From: Luteibacter sp. 9135
GTDB taxonomy: Bacteria; Pseudomonadota; Gammaproteobacteria; Xanthomonadales; Rhodanobacteraceae
Length of the DNA stretch: 64,000 bases
Direction of reading: 5' to 3'
Assembly: GCF_000745005.1 (NCBI RefSeq)
Contig: NZ_JQNB01000001.1
Span: forward strand, 2,659,501-2,723,500
Shown here: positions 47,355-56,948 of the stretch, piece after piece
Position numbering within the stretch: the stretch's first letter is position 1
How the letters are laid out: the number at the start of each line of letters is the position of its first letter
Made by a program: the position numbers and the translations under genes
Notes under the pieces: generated by a model
The model's input: only the letters and a program-made list of their open reading frames with translations
What the model was told of the DNA's origin: nothing
Database searches by the model: none

Positions 47355-48275
47355 GTGACCCACGAACTCGCCTCGATCATCGATTTCATCCGCTACGGCG
47401 CCAGCCGCTTCTCGGCCGCCGGCCTCACGTTCGGCCACAGCCACGACAATCCGATCGACGAGGCCACGCACCTGGTGCTGGCCGCGCTGCACCTGCCGCC
47501 GGACATTCCGCCGGCCTACGGCGCCGGTGTCCTCGTGGCGGACGAGAAGGCGAGGGTGCTGGAGCTGATCGAGCGCCGCGTGACCGAGCGCGTGCCGGTA
47601 GCCTATCTGGTGGGCGAAACCTGGTTCGCCGGGATGAAGTTCAAGAGCGACCGCCGCGCCCTGGTGCCGCGCTCGCCCATCGCGGAACTGATCGAAGGCC
47701 GCTTCACCCCCTGGCTGGACGATCGCCATGTCACCCGGGCGCTGGACCTGTGCACGGGCTCGGGCTGCATCGGCATCGCCATGGCCGAATACAACCCCGA
47801 CTGGCAGGTCGACCTGGTCGACGTCAGCGACGACGCCCTGTCGCTGGCCAACGAGAACATCGCCTTCCAGCACGTCGAAGACCGCGTGCGCGCCATCAAG
47901 TCCGATCTGTTCGCCGGCGTCCAGGGCGAGGTCTACGACCTGATCGTCTCCAACCCGCCGTACGTCACGCACGACGAATACGCCGCCATGCCGCCCGAAT
48001 ACAGCCATGAGCCGGTCCTGGGATTGACCTCCGGGGATGATGGACTGGACCTCACCCTGCGCATGCTCGACGAGGCCGCCGACCATCTCAGCGAGGATGG
48101 CCTGCTGATCGTCGAGGTGGGCGACAGCGAGCATGCGCTGGTCGCGCTGCTGCCGCGGGTGCCCTTCGTCTGGCTGGAGTTCAAGGTCGGCCAGATGGGT
48201 ATCTTCGCGCTGGAACGTCGCGACCTGATCGAGCACGCGGCCGACCTCGCCGCGGCGCGCGCCGCAAGACACTGA
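47355..48275 (+). CDS. prmB: Ribosomal protein L3 glutamine methyltransferase PrmB
   Basis: SAM-dependent N5-glutamine methyltransferase of 306 residues modifying ribosomal protein L3. The helical N-terminal domain (about 1-100) is followed by the Rossmann SAM domain with [15 protein letters not shown] and the catalytic NPPY at residue 200 ([11 protein letters not shown]). GTG start. PrmB rather than HemK/PrmC is favoured by the N-terminal pattern, the position directly before aroC and the length. Confidence 0.93.
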   Translation: MTHELASIIDFIRYGASRFSAAGLTFGHSHDNPIDEATHLVLAALHLPPDIPPAYGAGVLVADEKARVLELIERRVTERVPVAYLVGETWFAGMKFKSDRRALVPRSPIAELIEGRFTPWLDDRHVTRALDLCTGSGCIGIAMAEYNPDWQVDLVDVSDDALSLANENIAFQHVEDRVRAIKSDLFAGVQGEVYDLIVSNPPYVTHDEYAAMPPEYSHEPVLGLTSGDDGLDLTLRMLDEAADHLSEDGLLIVEVGDSEHALVALLPRVPFVWLEFKVGQMGIFALERRDLIEHAADLAAARAARH

Positions 48276-48291
48276 CCCCATCGGAAACATC

Positions 48292-49401
48292 GTGTCCTCC
48301 AATACGTTCGGCAAGCTCCTCAGCGTCACCACCTTCGGCGAAAGCCACGGCCCGGCGATCGGGTGCGTGGTCGACGGGTGCCCTCCCGGCCTGCCCCTGG
48401 AGGCGGCGGAATTCCGCACCGACCTCGAACGGCGCGCCACCGGTCGCTCGCGGCACACCTCGCAGCGGCGCGAGGCGGACGAGATCGAGATCCTCTCGGG
48501 CGTCTACGAGGGCGTCACCACGGGCACGCCCATCGCGCTGCTGATCCGCAACACGGATGCGCGCTCGAAGGATTACGGCAACATCCTGGAGACGTTCCGT
48601 CCAGGGCATGCCGACTACACCTACTGGCAGAAATACGGCGTGCGCGATCCGCGCGGCGGCGGACGTTCCTCCGCACGCGAAACCACCATGCGCGTGGCCG
48701 CCGGTGTCATCGCCAAGAAGTGGCTTGCCCAACGCTACGGGGTAACCGTGCGCGGTCACGTCGCGCAGATCGGCCCGCTGGTGCCGGGCGGCTTCGACGC
48801 GGCGGCCATCGAGGGCAATCCGTTCTTCTGGCCCGATGCGTCACAGCTGCCCGAGCTCGAGTCCTACATGGATGCGCTGCGCAAGTCGGGCGATTCGGTG
48901 GGGGCGAAGGTCACGGTGGTGGCCGACGGCGTGCCGGCCGGGTGGGGCGAACCCATCTACGGCAAGCTGGACGGTGAACTGGCCGCCGCCATGATGTCGA
49001 TCAACGCGGTGAAGGGCGTGGAGATCGGCGATGGTTTCGACGCGGTCGCCCAGCGCGGCACGCAGCACCGCGACGAGCTGTCCACCGACGGTTTCCTCTC
49101 CAACCATGCGGGCGGCATCCTCGGCGGCATCGCGTCCGGACAGCCGGTGGTGGTGTCCATGGCGTTCAAGCCCACGTCCAGCATCCTCGTGCCGGGCCGC
49201 AGCGTCGACCGGGCAGGGCAGCCGGCCGAGGTGGTGACCAAGGGCCGGCACGATCCCTGCGTGGGCATCCGTGCGGTGCCTATCGCGGAGGCCATGATGG
49301 CCCTGGTGCTGATGGACCAGGCCTTGCGCCACCGCGCGCAGTGCGGCGACGTGGGCGAGGTGCCGCCGCGCATCCCCGGCAGTGTGGGGAACGGCGCATG
49401 A
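48292..49401 (+). CDS. aroC: Chorismate synthase
   Basis: FMN-dependent last enzyme of the shikimate pathway, making chorismate. The 369 residues contain the three signatures [28 protein letters not shown] and [27 protein letters not shown] start, 16 bases after prmB. The stop overlaps the next start by 4 bases. Confidence 0.97.
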   Translation: MSSNTFGKLLSVTTFGESHGPAIGCVVDGCPPGLPLEAAEFRTDLERRATGRSRHTSQRREADEIEILSGVYEGVTTGTPIALLIRNTDARSKDYGNILETFRPGHADYTYWQKYGVRDPRGGGRSSARETTMRVAAGVIAKKWLAQRYGVTVRGHVAQIGPLVPGGFDAAAIEGNPFFWPDASQLPELESYMDALRKSGDSVGAKVTVVADGVPAGWGEPIYGKLDGELAAAMMSINAVKGVEIGDGFDAVAQRGTQHRDELSTDGFLSNHAGGILGGIASGQPVVVSMAFKPTSSILVPGRSVDRAGQPAEVVTKGRHDPCVGIRAVPIAEAMMALVLMDQALRHRAQCGDVGEVPPRIPGSVGNGA

Positions 49402-50432
49402 CGCGGCCGACGGTCTGGGTCGCCCGCCCGTTCTTTCCCGACATCGTCGACCGGCTACGCGAGCATTTCGAGGTGCGCGCGGAGACCGAGGAACGCTCGT
49501 TTTCTCCTGCGGAGCTGACCGAGCGCCTGGCCGACGCCGACGCCGCGATCATCGGGCTGGCCGAGCGGATCGACGCGGGCGTGCTGGAACGCGCGCCCCG
49601 GCTCCGCTTCGTGGCCAACCTGGGCGTGGGCTACAACAACCTCGACGTGGATGCCCTGACCGCCGCCGGCGTGGGGGCCTCCAATACCCCCGACGTGCTC
49701 AACGAGACGGTGGCCGACTACGCCTGGGCCATGATGCTTGCCGCCGCGCGGCGCGTCGGCGAGGCCGAGCGCTGGCTGCGCGATGGCCAGTGGAAGGGCC
49801 CGCGCTTCGAGGGCTGGCTGGGGGCGGACGTTCATGGATCCACCATCGGCATCCTCGGCATGGGTCGGATCGGCCAGGCCATCGCGCGACGCGCCGCCGG
49901 TTTCCGCGCCCGGGTGATCTACCACAACCGCTCGCGCCTGGATGCCTCGATCGAGCGCGAATGCGCTGCTACCTATGTCGACAAGGCGACGCTGCTGGCC
50001 CAGGCCGACCACCTGATCCTGGTGCTGCCGTTCACGCCGGCCAACCGGCACGCCATCGGCGAGGCGGAGCTGAAGGCGATGAAGCCCACGGCGACGCTGG
50101 TCAACATCGCGCGTGGTGGCATCGTCGACGACGCGGCCCTGGCCCAGGCGCTGGCCGAGGGCGGCATCGGCGCGGCCGCCCTGGACGTCTTCGAAGGCGA
50201 GCCCCAGGTTCATCCCGACCTGCTTCGGCTGCAAAATATCGTCCTCAGCCCGCACATCGCCAGTGCAAGCCGCGACACACGTCGCGATATGGCGGCGCTG
50301 GCTGTGGACAATGTGCTGGCGGCGTTCGGACACGGTCCCCACGCCGGCCGGCCCCCCTCGATTCTCAATCCGGGGGTGCTGGCCGACGCCGGCCTTCCCG
50401 GTTCCCCACGCCCTGACGAAAGCGACCGATGA
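49398..50432 (+). CDS. D-2-hydroxyacid dehydrogenase (glyoxylate/hydroxypyruvate reductase-like)
   Basis: NAD(P)-dependent dehydrogenase of 344 residues. The Rossmann fingerprint is [15 protein letters not shown]. Catalytic residues are Arg in [10 protein letters not shown], Glu in DVFEGEPQ and His in LSPHIASAS. The pattern fits the glyoxylate/hydroxypyruvate reductase (GhrB) group. It is embedded between aroC and asd with ATGA overlaps on both sides, which is unusual enough to suggest a coupled expression level rather than a pathway step. Confidence 0.9.
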   Translation: MTRPTVWVARPFFPDIVDRLREHFEVRAETEERSFSPAELTERLADADAAIIGLAERIDAGVLERAPRLRFVANLGVGYNNLDVDALTAAGVGASNTPDVLNETVADYAWAMMLAAARRVGEAERWLRDGQWKGPRFEGWLGADVHGSTIGILGMGRIGQAIARRAAGFRARVIYHNRSRLDASIERECAATYVDKATLLAQADHLILVLPFTPANRHAIGEAELKAMKPTATLVNIARGGIVDDAALAQALAEGGIGAAALDVFEGEPQVHPDLLRLQNIVLSPHIASASRDTRRDMAALAVDNVLAAFGHGPHAGRPPSILNPGVLADAGLPGSPRPDESDR

Positions 50433-51457
50433 GCAAGAAGACGAGTTACAAGGTGGCCATGGTGGGCGCGACCGGCGCGGTCGGCGAAACCCTCCTTTCG
50501 ATCCTCGCCGAACGGGATTTCCCGATCAGTGAACTGGTGCCCCTGGCGAGCGAGCGCTCGGCGGGCGGTACGGTCGATTTCGCGGGAAAACCGCACGTGG
50601 TGCAGGACCTGGCCACCTACGATTTCGACGGAGTGGACATCGCGTTCTTCTCGGCCGGCGGCTCGGTCAGCCGCGAGCATGCCCCGCGCGCGGCGGCGGC
50701 CGGTGCCGTGGTGATCGACAACACCTCCGAGTTCCGTTACCAGGACGACATCCCCCTGGTGGTCTCGGAAGTGAACCCCCACGCCATCGCCGACTACACG
50801 GCGCGCGGCATCATCGCCAACCCCAACTGCTCGACGATGGGCATGCTGGTGGCGTTGGCGCCGATCCATCGTGAGGTAGGCATCGAGCGTATCAATGTGG
50901 CGACCTACCAGTCGGTGTCCGGCGCAGGCCGCAGCGGCCTGGAGGAACTGGGCAAGCAGACCGCCCAGATGCTCAATTTCCAGGAAGTGGAAGCGGGCAA
51001 GTTCCCCAGGCAGATCGCCTTCAACGTCATTCCCCACATCGACGACTTCCAGCCCAACGGCTATACCAAGGAAGAGATGAAGATGGTCTGGGAGACCCGG
51101 AAGATCCTCGAGGATCCGTCGATCCAGGTGAATCCGACCGCCGTGCGCGTTCCGGTGTTCTACGGCCATTCCGAGGCCGTGCACATCGAGACCCGCGACA
51201 AGATCACGGCCGAGCGCGCCCGCGAACTGCTCGAGGCGGCCCCGGGCGTCGTCGTGCAGGACGAGCGCAAGGCCGGCGGCTATCCGACCCCGGTCGGCGA
51301 CGCGGCCGGCAAGGACCCGGTGTTCGTCGGGCGCATCCGTGAGGACATCTCCCACGAGCGCGGCCTGGACCTCTGGGTCGTGGCCGACAACATCCGCAAG
51401 GGCGCTGCGCTGAATGCCGTGCAGATCGCGGAGATCCTGATCGAGGATTACCTGTAA
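50429..51457 (+). CDS. asd: Aspartate-semialdehyde dehydrogenase
   Basis: Second common step of the lysine, threonine, methionine and diaminopimelate pathways. The 342 residues show the NADP fingerprint VGATGAVGE, the catalytic C134 in NPNCST, and the active-site Arg/His stretch [15 protein letters not shown]. Its start overlaps the previous stop by 4 bases and its stop shares a base with the next start. Confidence 0.97.
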   Translation: MSKKTSYKVAMVGATGAVGETLLSILAERDFPISELVPLASERSAGGTVDFAGKPHVVQDLATYDFDGVDIAFFSAGGSVSREHAPRAAAAGAVVIDNTSEFRYQDDIPLVVSEVNPHAIADYTARGIIANPNCSTMGMLVALAPIHREVGIERINVATYQSVSGAGRSGLEELGKQTAQMLNFQEVEAGKFPRQIAFNVIPHIDDFQPNGYTKEEMKMVWETRKILEDPSIQVNPTAVRVPVFYGHSEAVHIETRDKITAERARELLEAAPGVVVQDERKAGGYPTPVGDAAGKDPVFVGRIREDISHERGLDLWVVADNIRKGAALNAVQIAEILIEDYL

Positions 51458-51732
51458 TGCATCGACGCGTCGTCGTCGCCTGTCTGCTCGTGTCGCTGTC
51501 GCCCTGGGCGATGGCGGCATCGCAGGTGACGCCGACCGAAAGCCCCGCCGCCGCACGCGCGAGGCTGGAGGCCGCGCAGCGGCAGGCGGACGCCGAAAAC
51601 GTCCGGGTCAGGCAACTCAAGGCCCGGGTCGATACGCTGGAGTCGCATTCCGACGCGGCGGCGAAAGCCCTGGCCGAGCGCGATCGCAAAATCGCCGAGC
51701 TGCAGAAGCAACTCGCCGGACAACACCCGTGA
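51457..51732 (+). CDS. Small secreted coiled-coil protein
   Basis: A 91-residue protein with a signal peptide (cut about after AMAA, residue 21) and a heptad-patterned helix over residues 30-88 (RLEAAQRQADAENVRVRQLKAR). Its start shares the last base of the asd stop (TAATG), so it is coupled to asd. It lies directly upstream of fimV, whose product also has a coiled-coil segment. Function unknown. Confidence 0.65.
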   Translation: MHRRVVVACLLVSLSPWAMAASQVTPTESPAAARARLEAAQRQADAENVRVRQLKARVDTLESHSDAAAKALAERDRKIAELQKQLAGQHP

Positions 51733-51924
51733 CGGCCTCGGTCGGCACGGTTTGACGAACAAAGGGGGCGTGTACAGGGTTCGCGAACGACAGCAGGGTT
51801 GTCGCGTAACTACCCGTGTACGCTATTGTTAGTTGTTGCTGGGGTGCACTACAGTGGCGCCTTCGCGGCCGATCGCCCGAAAGAGGCGCGCCGTCAGCAT
51901 GATTTTAGTTCGGGGGAAGTCGTA

Positions 51925-54621
51925 ATGAACCGTACGTTGAAGCTGTCGATCATGCTGGCGCTACTCACGGGAGGCGGCCAGGCATGGGCGCAGAACCTGG
52001 GCCCGGTCCAGATGCGCTCCACCATGGAACAGCCGCTGGTCGCGGAAATCCCGCTGAGCGGCGTGTCGGGTAGCCTCGACAGCGTTCATGTCGCCCTGGC
52101 CTCCGACGAGGCTTTCTCCCGCGCCGGCCTCAGCCGCGAGGGCCTGCCTGTCGCGCTCAACTTCACCGTGGCCCGCAACGCCGGTGGCCAACCCGTCATC
52201 CGCGTGACCAGTGGCGCGCCCGTGCGCGACACCTATCTCGATTTCCTCGTCGAGGTGTACACGGGCGGCAACAAGGTGGTCCGCGAGGTCACCATGCTGC
52301 TGGACCCGCCGGGCACCCCGATCTCCGCGCCGTCCGTCGGTGCGCCGACGCCCACGGCGCGTCCGTCGCGTACCTCCGAGGTGCCCTCGCGCACGGCCGA
52401 AGCCGCCCAGCCCCGTCCATCGCGCAGTGAAGCCGCGGCACCGTCCGCCGCCGCAGCGCCGTCTGCCGCGCCGGACAGTGCGCCGACGCGCTCGTCCCCG
52501 CGTGCGGCGCCGGCCGCCGGCGGCTCCTACGGTCCGGTGCAGCGGGGCCAGAGCCTGTCCGCCATCGCGCGGGACCATGCCGGCGGCGGCGACATGAACC
52601 AGATGCTGCTGGCCCTGCACAAGGCCAATCCTGATGCGTTCTATCGCGACAACATCAATGCGCTGAAAACCGGCGCGGTGTTGCGCGTGCCGTCACCGGA
52701 AGATGTCCAGGCCCAGTCCGCGGCGTCCGCGCTGGCCGAGGTGCGTCGCCAGAACGAGGCATGGCGCGCCGGCTCGGCTCGTAAGCCGTCTGTCGTCGCC
52801 GATGGCGCGGCCACCGGTGCCACGCAGGACACCGGCAAGGCCACGACTCCCGCCAACGACCGCCTTGCCATCGTCCCGTCGAAGGATGGCGGTGAAGCGG
52901 CATCCACGCGCGCCGGCACCCGCGACGGCAAGGGAGACGCGCAGGTGGCCGGCCTGAAGCAGGCGCTGACCACCCAGCAGGAAAACGTCGCCTCGCTCAA
53001 GCAGCAGGGCGCCGAGCTCACCTCCCGCGTCAGCGATCTCGAGGCGATCAATACCAAGAACCAGCGGCTGCTCAGCCTGAAGGACGCCGAGATCGCCGAG
53101 CTCCAGCGCAAGCTGGCCGACGCGCGCAAGGGGGGCGATCAGGCGGCCCCGGCAGCTACCGCCGCCGCGAAGCCGACGCCTGCGTCCGCGCAGCCGCCGG
53201 TCGCGGCACCCGCCGCTGCCTCGCCCGCCGCGACGGCACCGGCCGTAGCGACCTCGCCGGCGACGCCCGCATCGTCCGGCCCGGCCCGGCCCGCATCGGC
53301 GGCGCCGGCCGCCACGGTGGCCACCGCGCCGCTGAAGGATGCCGCGAACACCGCACCGGCCGCGACGCCGGTCCCGAAACCCGCCGGCGTGACGCCCGTG
53401 CAGGTCGACGACAATCCCTGGTACATGCAGCCCTGGGCGTGGGGTGGCGGCGCCGTCGTCATCCTGCTGCTTCTGGTGGCAGCCGTGTTCGGCCGTCGCA
53501 AGCCGAAGCCGGAAGAGGCGACACCGGCCTCGCTGGCCGACCGGTTCGGCCAGCAGGAACCGACCTTCGGCGAGTACGGCCACAACGATGCGATCGACCC
53601 CGACCAGCGCGAGATCCTCGACGTCCTGGCCGAGCATCCGGACGACATCGGCCTGCACCTGGAACTGGTCAGCCTGTACTACCGCCGCCGCGACGTCGAC
53701 CATTTCGAGGCCGCCGCCGAAGCCATGTTCGCCCACGTCGCCGACCCGGATCAGCCGGAGTGGCGCGAGGTGGTGACCATGGGTGAGGATCTTGCGCCCA
53801 CCCATCCGCTGTTCGGTGGCGTCCCGGTGGACGAGATCGACGAGCCGTACGACACCTATACCGCCGGCTCGCCCCACACCGCCGACGAGGTCGCCGCGCT
53901 CGAGGAATTCGACCTGGGTCACTACGTGACCAGCCCGGAAGACGACGAGTTGCCGCTGCGTCCCGAGCCGCAGAAGCATAGCGAGTACCACTTCAACTTC
54001 GACCTGACGCCGGTCCAGCGCGCCGAGGCCGAGCATCGCGCCAACGCGCCCGATGTCTTCGACGTGGACGCGCCCGAATCGCCGTACAACGAGGCGCCGC
54101 TGCACGACGCGGCACACCACGACACCGATGCGGCCGACGAGCGGCACGTGCCGCCGGCCTCCACCTTCGGCGATATCCTGGGCGAGCAGACCCGCGCGCA
54201 CGAGGAACCCGCGCCGAGCTGGTCGTTCGACGAGGATCGCGACGGGCTGGCCGAGGTGCCTGCACCGCTCGACGAGTCGCACCGCGCCGATACGCTGGTC
54301 GAAGGGCACGAACATCACGCAGAGCAGCCGCGATTCGACGAGCCCCGCTTCGATGAAGGGCGTCCCGACGAGCATCGTCTGGACGAGCCCCGCTTCGACG
54401 AGCCGCCGGCCTTCCCGACGTTCCCCGACGAGGAGCCGCTCACGGATCACGTGCGCGACAACTTCAGCGACGACCCGGTCGACACCAAGCTCGACCTGGC
54501 CCGTGCCTACCTCGACATGGGCGACGCCGAAGGCGCCCGCATGATGCTCGACGAGGTGATCGCCGAAGGTACGCAGATGCAGAAGGACACGGCCAAGCGG
54601 ATCCTCGACGACATCGTCTGA
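51925..54621 (+). CDS. fimV: Polar landmark protein FimV/HubP
   Basis: Inner-membrane pole-organising protein needed for type IV pilus function and cell-pole assembly. The 898 residues begin with a signal peptide (to about AWAQ) and the FimV N-terminal domain (LGPVQMRSTMEQPLVAEIPL). A LysM (about 195-255) and a coiled coil (about 340-400) follow, then an Ala/Pro linker, a transmembrane helix (about 498-518) and an acidic cytoplasmic part. FDEP-type repeats lie at about 800-835, and the conserved FimV C-terminal domain (VDTKLDLARAYLDMGDAEGARMMLDEVI) closes it. The ATG at 51925 follows GGGGGAAG. Confidence 0.93.
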   Translation: MNRTLKLSIMLALLTGGGQAWAQNLGPVQMRSTMEQPLVAEIPLSGVSGSLDSVHVALASDEAFSRAGLSREGLPVALNFTVARNAGGQPVIRVTSGAPVRDTYLDFLVEVYTGGNKVVREVTMLLDPPGTPISAPSVGAPTPTARPSRTSEVPSRTAEAAQPRPSRSEAAAPSAAAAPSAAPDSAPTRSSPRAAPAAGGSYGPVQRGQSLSAIARDHAGGGDMNQMLLALHKANPDAFYRDNINALKTGAVLRVPSPEDVQAQSAASALAEVRRQNEAWRAGSARKPSVVADGAATGATQDTGKATTPANDRLAIVPSKDGGEAASTRAGTRDGKGDAQVAGLKQALTTQQENVASLKQQGAELTSRVSDLEAINTKNQRLLSLKDAEIAELQRKLADARKGGDQAAPAATAAAKPTPASAQPPVAAPAAASPAATAPAVATSPATPASSGPARPASAAPAATVATAPLKDAANTAPAATPVPKPAGVTPVQVDDNPWYMQPWAWGGGAVVILLLLVAAVFGRRKPKPEEATPASLADRFGQQEPTFGEYGHNDAIDPDQREILDVLAEHPDDIGLHLELVSLYYRRRDVDHFEAAAEAMFAHVADPDQPEWREVVTMGEDLAPTHPLFGGVPVDEIDEPYDTYTAGSPHTADEVAALEEFDLGHYVTSPEDDELPLRPEPQKHSEYHFNFDLTPVQRAEAEHRANAPDVFDVDAPESPYNEAPLHDAAHHDTDAADERHVPPASTFGDILGEQTRAHEEPAPSWSFDEDRDGLAEVPAPLDESHRADTLVEGHEHHAEQPRFDEPRFDEGRPDEHRLDEPRFDEPPAFPTFPDEEPLTDHVRDNFSDDPVDTKLDLARAYLDMGDAEGARMMLDEVIAEGTQMQKDTAKRILDDIV

Positions 54622-54640
54622 TCCGGGGGTTCGCCCCTGC

Positions 54641-54670
54641 GAAGGCCCCGGTGCGTGCACCGGGACCTTC
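54641..54670 (+). terminator. Probable fimV terminator
   Basis: A 14-bp stem (GAAGGCCCCGGTGC and its near-complement, one mismatch) with a GT loop, followed by GTCGTTTCGT, lies 20 bases after the fimV stop. Confidence 0.6.
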
Positions 54671-54690
54671 GTCGTTTCGTGTCAGGGCAC

Positions 54691-55719
54691 TTATGTCCGG
54701 TCGAACACGAGTTCGCGTTCCGGCCAGCGAAGGGCGCCCAGCCGGGTCAGGAAGGCTTGCGCCGCCATGCGCTCCTGGAATCGTCGGCCCACCGAATAGT
54801 CGATGCAATAGACGTTGCGGTCGGGCCCCAGCGCCTCGTCGAAGGGAACCCCTTCGAACAGATCCTTGCCGCCCTTGCCGAAGGCGCGCCTGTCCACCGA
54901 CACCGGCCAGCGCCAGTAGTGGCCGATGACGACGGGCACGGTGCCGCGATAATCGTTCCACCAGGCGGCCCGCTCGACCATCCGCCATTTTCCGCTGCTG
55001 AAGAAAGGCGCCTCGCCGATCCGCTCCACGCCGGAGGTCAGCACGCGAACGGGGTTGCCCATCTGGCGGATCTCGTCGACCTGCGCCATGCCGTGGAGCA
55101 TGCTCATGGCGGCATCCGGGTCGCGAAGGGAGTCGCCGATGTGCTTCGCGTCGTTGTCGGCCGCGACGAGCAGGCCACTGCTCACCAGCCGCGCTTCCGC
55201 GGCGTCGTCAGCCACCGTGAACAGGTCGGCCACGGTGTCGACGGTCGCTGTCTTGATCTCCTGCACGGACGTTTCGTTCCAGCAGGCATGCACGACACGT
55301 AGTTCCGGGCTTTCGAGGGCGATGGGCAGGTCGCCGAAAAAGGACAGGTAGTCGCTCCGCCTACCGGCATCCGCATCGGTCGAGGTGAGGAACTTGCCTT
55401 CGTCGCGGTCGTGGTTGTCCTCGAAGAACCAGCCGTTTCCTTCCTTGCGTGAGCCCCGCAGGATATTCAGCTCGTGATTGCCGAGTACGCATTGCGCACG
55501 TCCCGCGGCGACCAGCGCGCCAACCAGGTCGAGCACGGCGGGGCTGTCCGGGCCGCGGTCGCACAGGTCACCGACGAAGACGAGGCGTCGCCCCTCGGGG
55601 TGGTGGCCCTGTGCGTCGTAGCCCATGCGGGAAAGAAGCTGATGCAGTGCCTCGATTTCGCCGTGCACATCGCCGATCAGGTCGAGCGGTCCGTCGAACA
55701 GCTTTCCTATGAGCGCCAT
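54691..55719 (-). CDS. Calcineurin-like metallophosphoesterase (PP2A-type)
   Basis: Binuclear-metal phosphatase of 342 residues. Motifs in order are GDVHG, GDLCDRGPDS, GNHELN and a distal His in VVHACWNE and VIGHYW. This matches bacterial PP1/PP2A-like Ser/Thr phosphatases and diadenosine tetraphosphatase-like enzymes, but it is longer than ApaH. The ATG at 55719 is chosen because the 66-residue upstream extension runs through a repeat element. It converges with fimV. Confidence 0.88.
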   Translation of the reverse strand: MALIGKLFDGPLDLIGDVHGEIEALHQLLSRMGYDAQGHHPEGRRLVFVGDLCDRGPDSPAVLDLVGALVAAGRAQCVLGNHELNILRGSRKEGNGWFFEDNHDRDEGKFLTSTDADAGRRSDYLSFFGDLPIALESPELRVVHACWNETSVQEIKTATVDTVADLFTVADDAAEARLVSSGLLVAADNDAKHIGDSLRDPDAAMSMLHGMAQVDEIRQMGNPVRVLTSGVERIGEAPFFSSGKWRMVERAAWWNDYRGTVPVVIGHYWRWPVSVDRRAFGKGGKDLFEGVPFDEALGPDRNVYCIDYSVGRRFQERMAAQAFLTRLGALRWPERELVFDRT

Positions 55720-55836
55720 GGCTTGCCTTCTGTGTTGTTGCGATGGGGACGTGGTGGAGATGCGCTTGCCGGTGCATGCGATGTCGTCGCTGGCATGCCG
55801 GCGGAAGGTACCATCCTCGCCGCGTTGCACGATGTA

Positions 55837-55930
55837 TTCGTTTTTCGGGTGCAGACGCCTGAGTCGATGTTGTGCAGGGCTTCCTTCGTGGCGGATGCCT
55901 TGAGGGTTCGCGGACATCGTCCGCTCCTAC
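55837..55930. repeat. 94-bp repeat, copy 1 (left of the toxin-antitoxin pair)
   Basis: Aligns without gaps to 56855-56948 with about 10 differences, all in the first half. The last 46 bp are identical and end in the REP palindrome TCGCGGACATCGTCCGC. A third, more diverged copy is at 14636-14729. Confidence 0.85.
55908..55930. repeat. REP unit at the end of 94-bp copy 1
   Basis: A 23-bp palindromic unit with GGAC/GTCC in place of GCAC/GTGC of the other copies; a compensating change keeps the stem paired. Confidence 0.75.
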
Positions 55931-55949
55931 ACATGCGTTGCGTTTGCCT

Positions 55950-55973
55950 TATGGTAACATATATGGCACCATA
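55950..55973 (+). promoter_or_regulatory. Inverted-repeat operator candidate of the toxin-antitoxin unit
   Basis: TATGGT and ACCATA flank 12 AT-rich bases just upstream of the toxin start (55998). Type II modules are usually autoregulated by the antitoxin at such a site. Confidence 0.4.
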
Positions 55974-55997
55974 TCCTCCTGAACAAAGGATTGGTGG

Positions 55998-56401
55998 ATG
56001 GTCACAATTCAGGAATACGTCGCAGACGACGGGCGCAACTATTACCGTGAATGGTTCAACAGCCTCACCGCGCCTGCCGCCGCCAAAGCGGCCACGGCCG
56101 TTGCCCGTATGGCGGCGGGCAATACCTCAAATCTCAAAGGCATTGGCAATGCGTTGGCTGAGTGGAAAACGATTGGGGTCCTGGAATTCGCCTTTATGTA
56201 CACCAGGACGGTGACCGGCTCGTAGTTATGCTCGGTGGCAGCGACAAAGGCGATCAGTCTGCTGCAGTCAATGCGGCGGCGGCGCTGGCCGCGGAATATA
56301 AAGTGCGCAAAAAAGCAGCTACGAAGTGGGTCAGATCAGCAGAAAAAATTGCCAGCAAACACGTAGGAAATAAAACCAGCAAAGCCGGCAAGAAAAAATA
56401 G
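55998..56401 (+). pseudogene. HigB/RelE-type toxin gene with broken frame
   Basis: The first frame (55998-56225) gives MVTIQEYVADDGRNYYREWFNSL and NLKGIGNALAEWKT. The second frame (from about 56165) gives NDWGPGIRLYVHQDGDRLVVMLGGSDKGDQ and a basic Lys-rich end. Joined by one extra base in GGAAAACGATT they form one protein of the phage-derived addiction-module killer family, where EWK is normally followed by xDWGPGxR. A one-base deletion is the simplest reading; a -1 ribosomal shift on the A-run would also restore the product. An intact antitoxin gene follows. Confidence 0.75.
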
Positions 56402-56443
56402 CCGTCCAAATGACGGTATGAACATCCTGATCAAGGAGCCTTT

Positions 56444-56779
56444 ATGGCACTGACAGTAGACTATCGCGAAACCATCGCGAATCGCATCAAAGAAGATCCT
56501 GAATTCGCAAGCGCGCTTCTTGACGAAGCCATGGCACTCATGGTGAATGGTGAAGCCGAGGCTGCACGCCTCCTCATGCGTGACCTCACCCATGGATTGG
56601 TCGGGTTCGAAACCCTCGCCCAGGCCACGGGAACGCCGTCCAAATCGTTACATCGGATGCTTTCGCCTCGCGGCAATCCGAGCATGAATGTACTGTCCGG
56701 CATTTTTGCCGAACTTGTGAAGGCCACGATCCATGCGCGGGCATTGGTGCATGTAAGCGCTGAGCCTCTCGTCGCCTGA
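56444..56779 (+). CDS. HigA-like antitoxin
   Basis: DNA-binding antitoxin of 111 residues with a Cro/C1-like helix-turn-helix (LVGFETLAQATGTPSKSLHRMLSPRGNPSMNVLSGIFAEL), typical of the partner of addiction-module killer toxins. The N-terminal helix (YRETIANRIKEDPEFASALLDEA) is the usual lead-in of the family. It follows the toxin by 42 bases, in the toxin-first order of HigBA. GC content is lower than in nearby core genes. Confidence 0.85.
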   Translation: MALTVDYRETIANRIKEDPEFASALLDEAMALMVNGEAEAARLLMRDLTHGLVGFETLAQATGTPSKSLHRMLSPRGNPSMNVLSGIFAELVKATIHARALVHVSAEPLVA

Positions 56780-56854
56780 AGCTGGGTGGACCAGGTTGAT
56801 CTTCATGACGACCAAACGGAGACGTGGGTGAGACTCGTTGTCTGAAGAGCTGGC

Positions 56855-56948
56855 TTCGTGTTGCGGTGTGAGACGCCTGCGTTGATGTTGTGGAGGGCTT
56901 CTTTCGTGGCGGATGCCTTGAGGGTTCGCGGACATCGTCCGCTCCTAC
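56855..56948. repeat. 94-bp repeat, copy 2 (right of the toxin-antitoxin pair)
   Basis: Same orientation as copy 1 and 1,018 bp away, so the two form direct repeats around the toxin-antitoxin genes. Its terminal REP supplies the stop codon of the lactamase gene on the other strand. Confidence 0.85.
56926..56948. repeat. REP unit at the end of 94-bp copy 2
   Basis: Identical to the unit at 55908-55930, including the compensated GGAC/GTCC stem. Confidence 0.75.
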
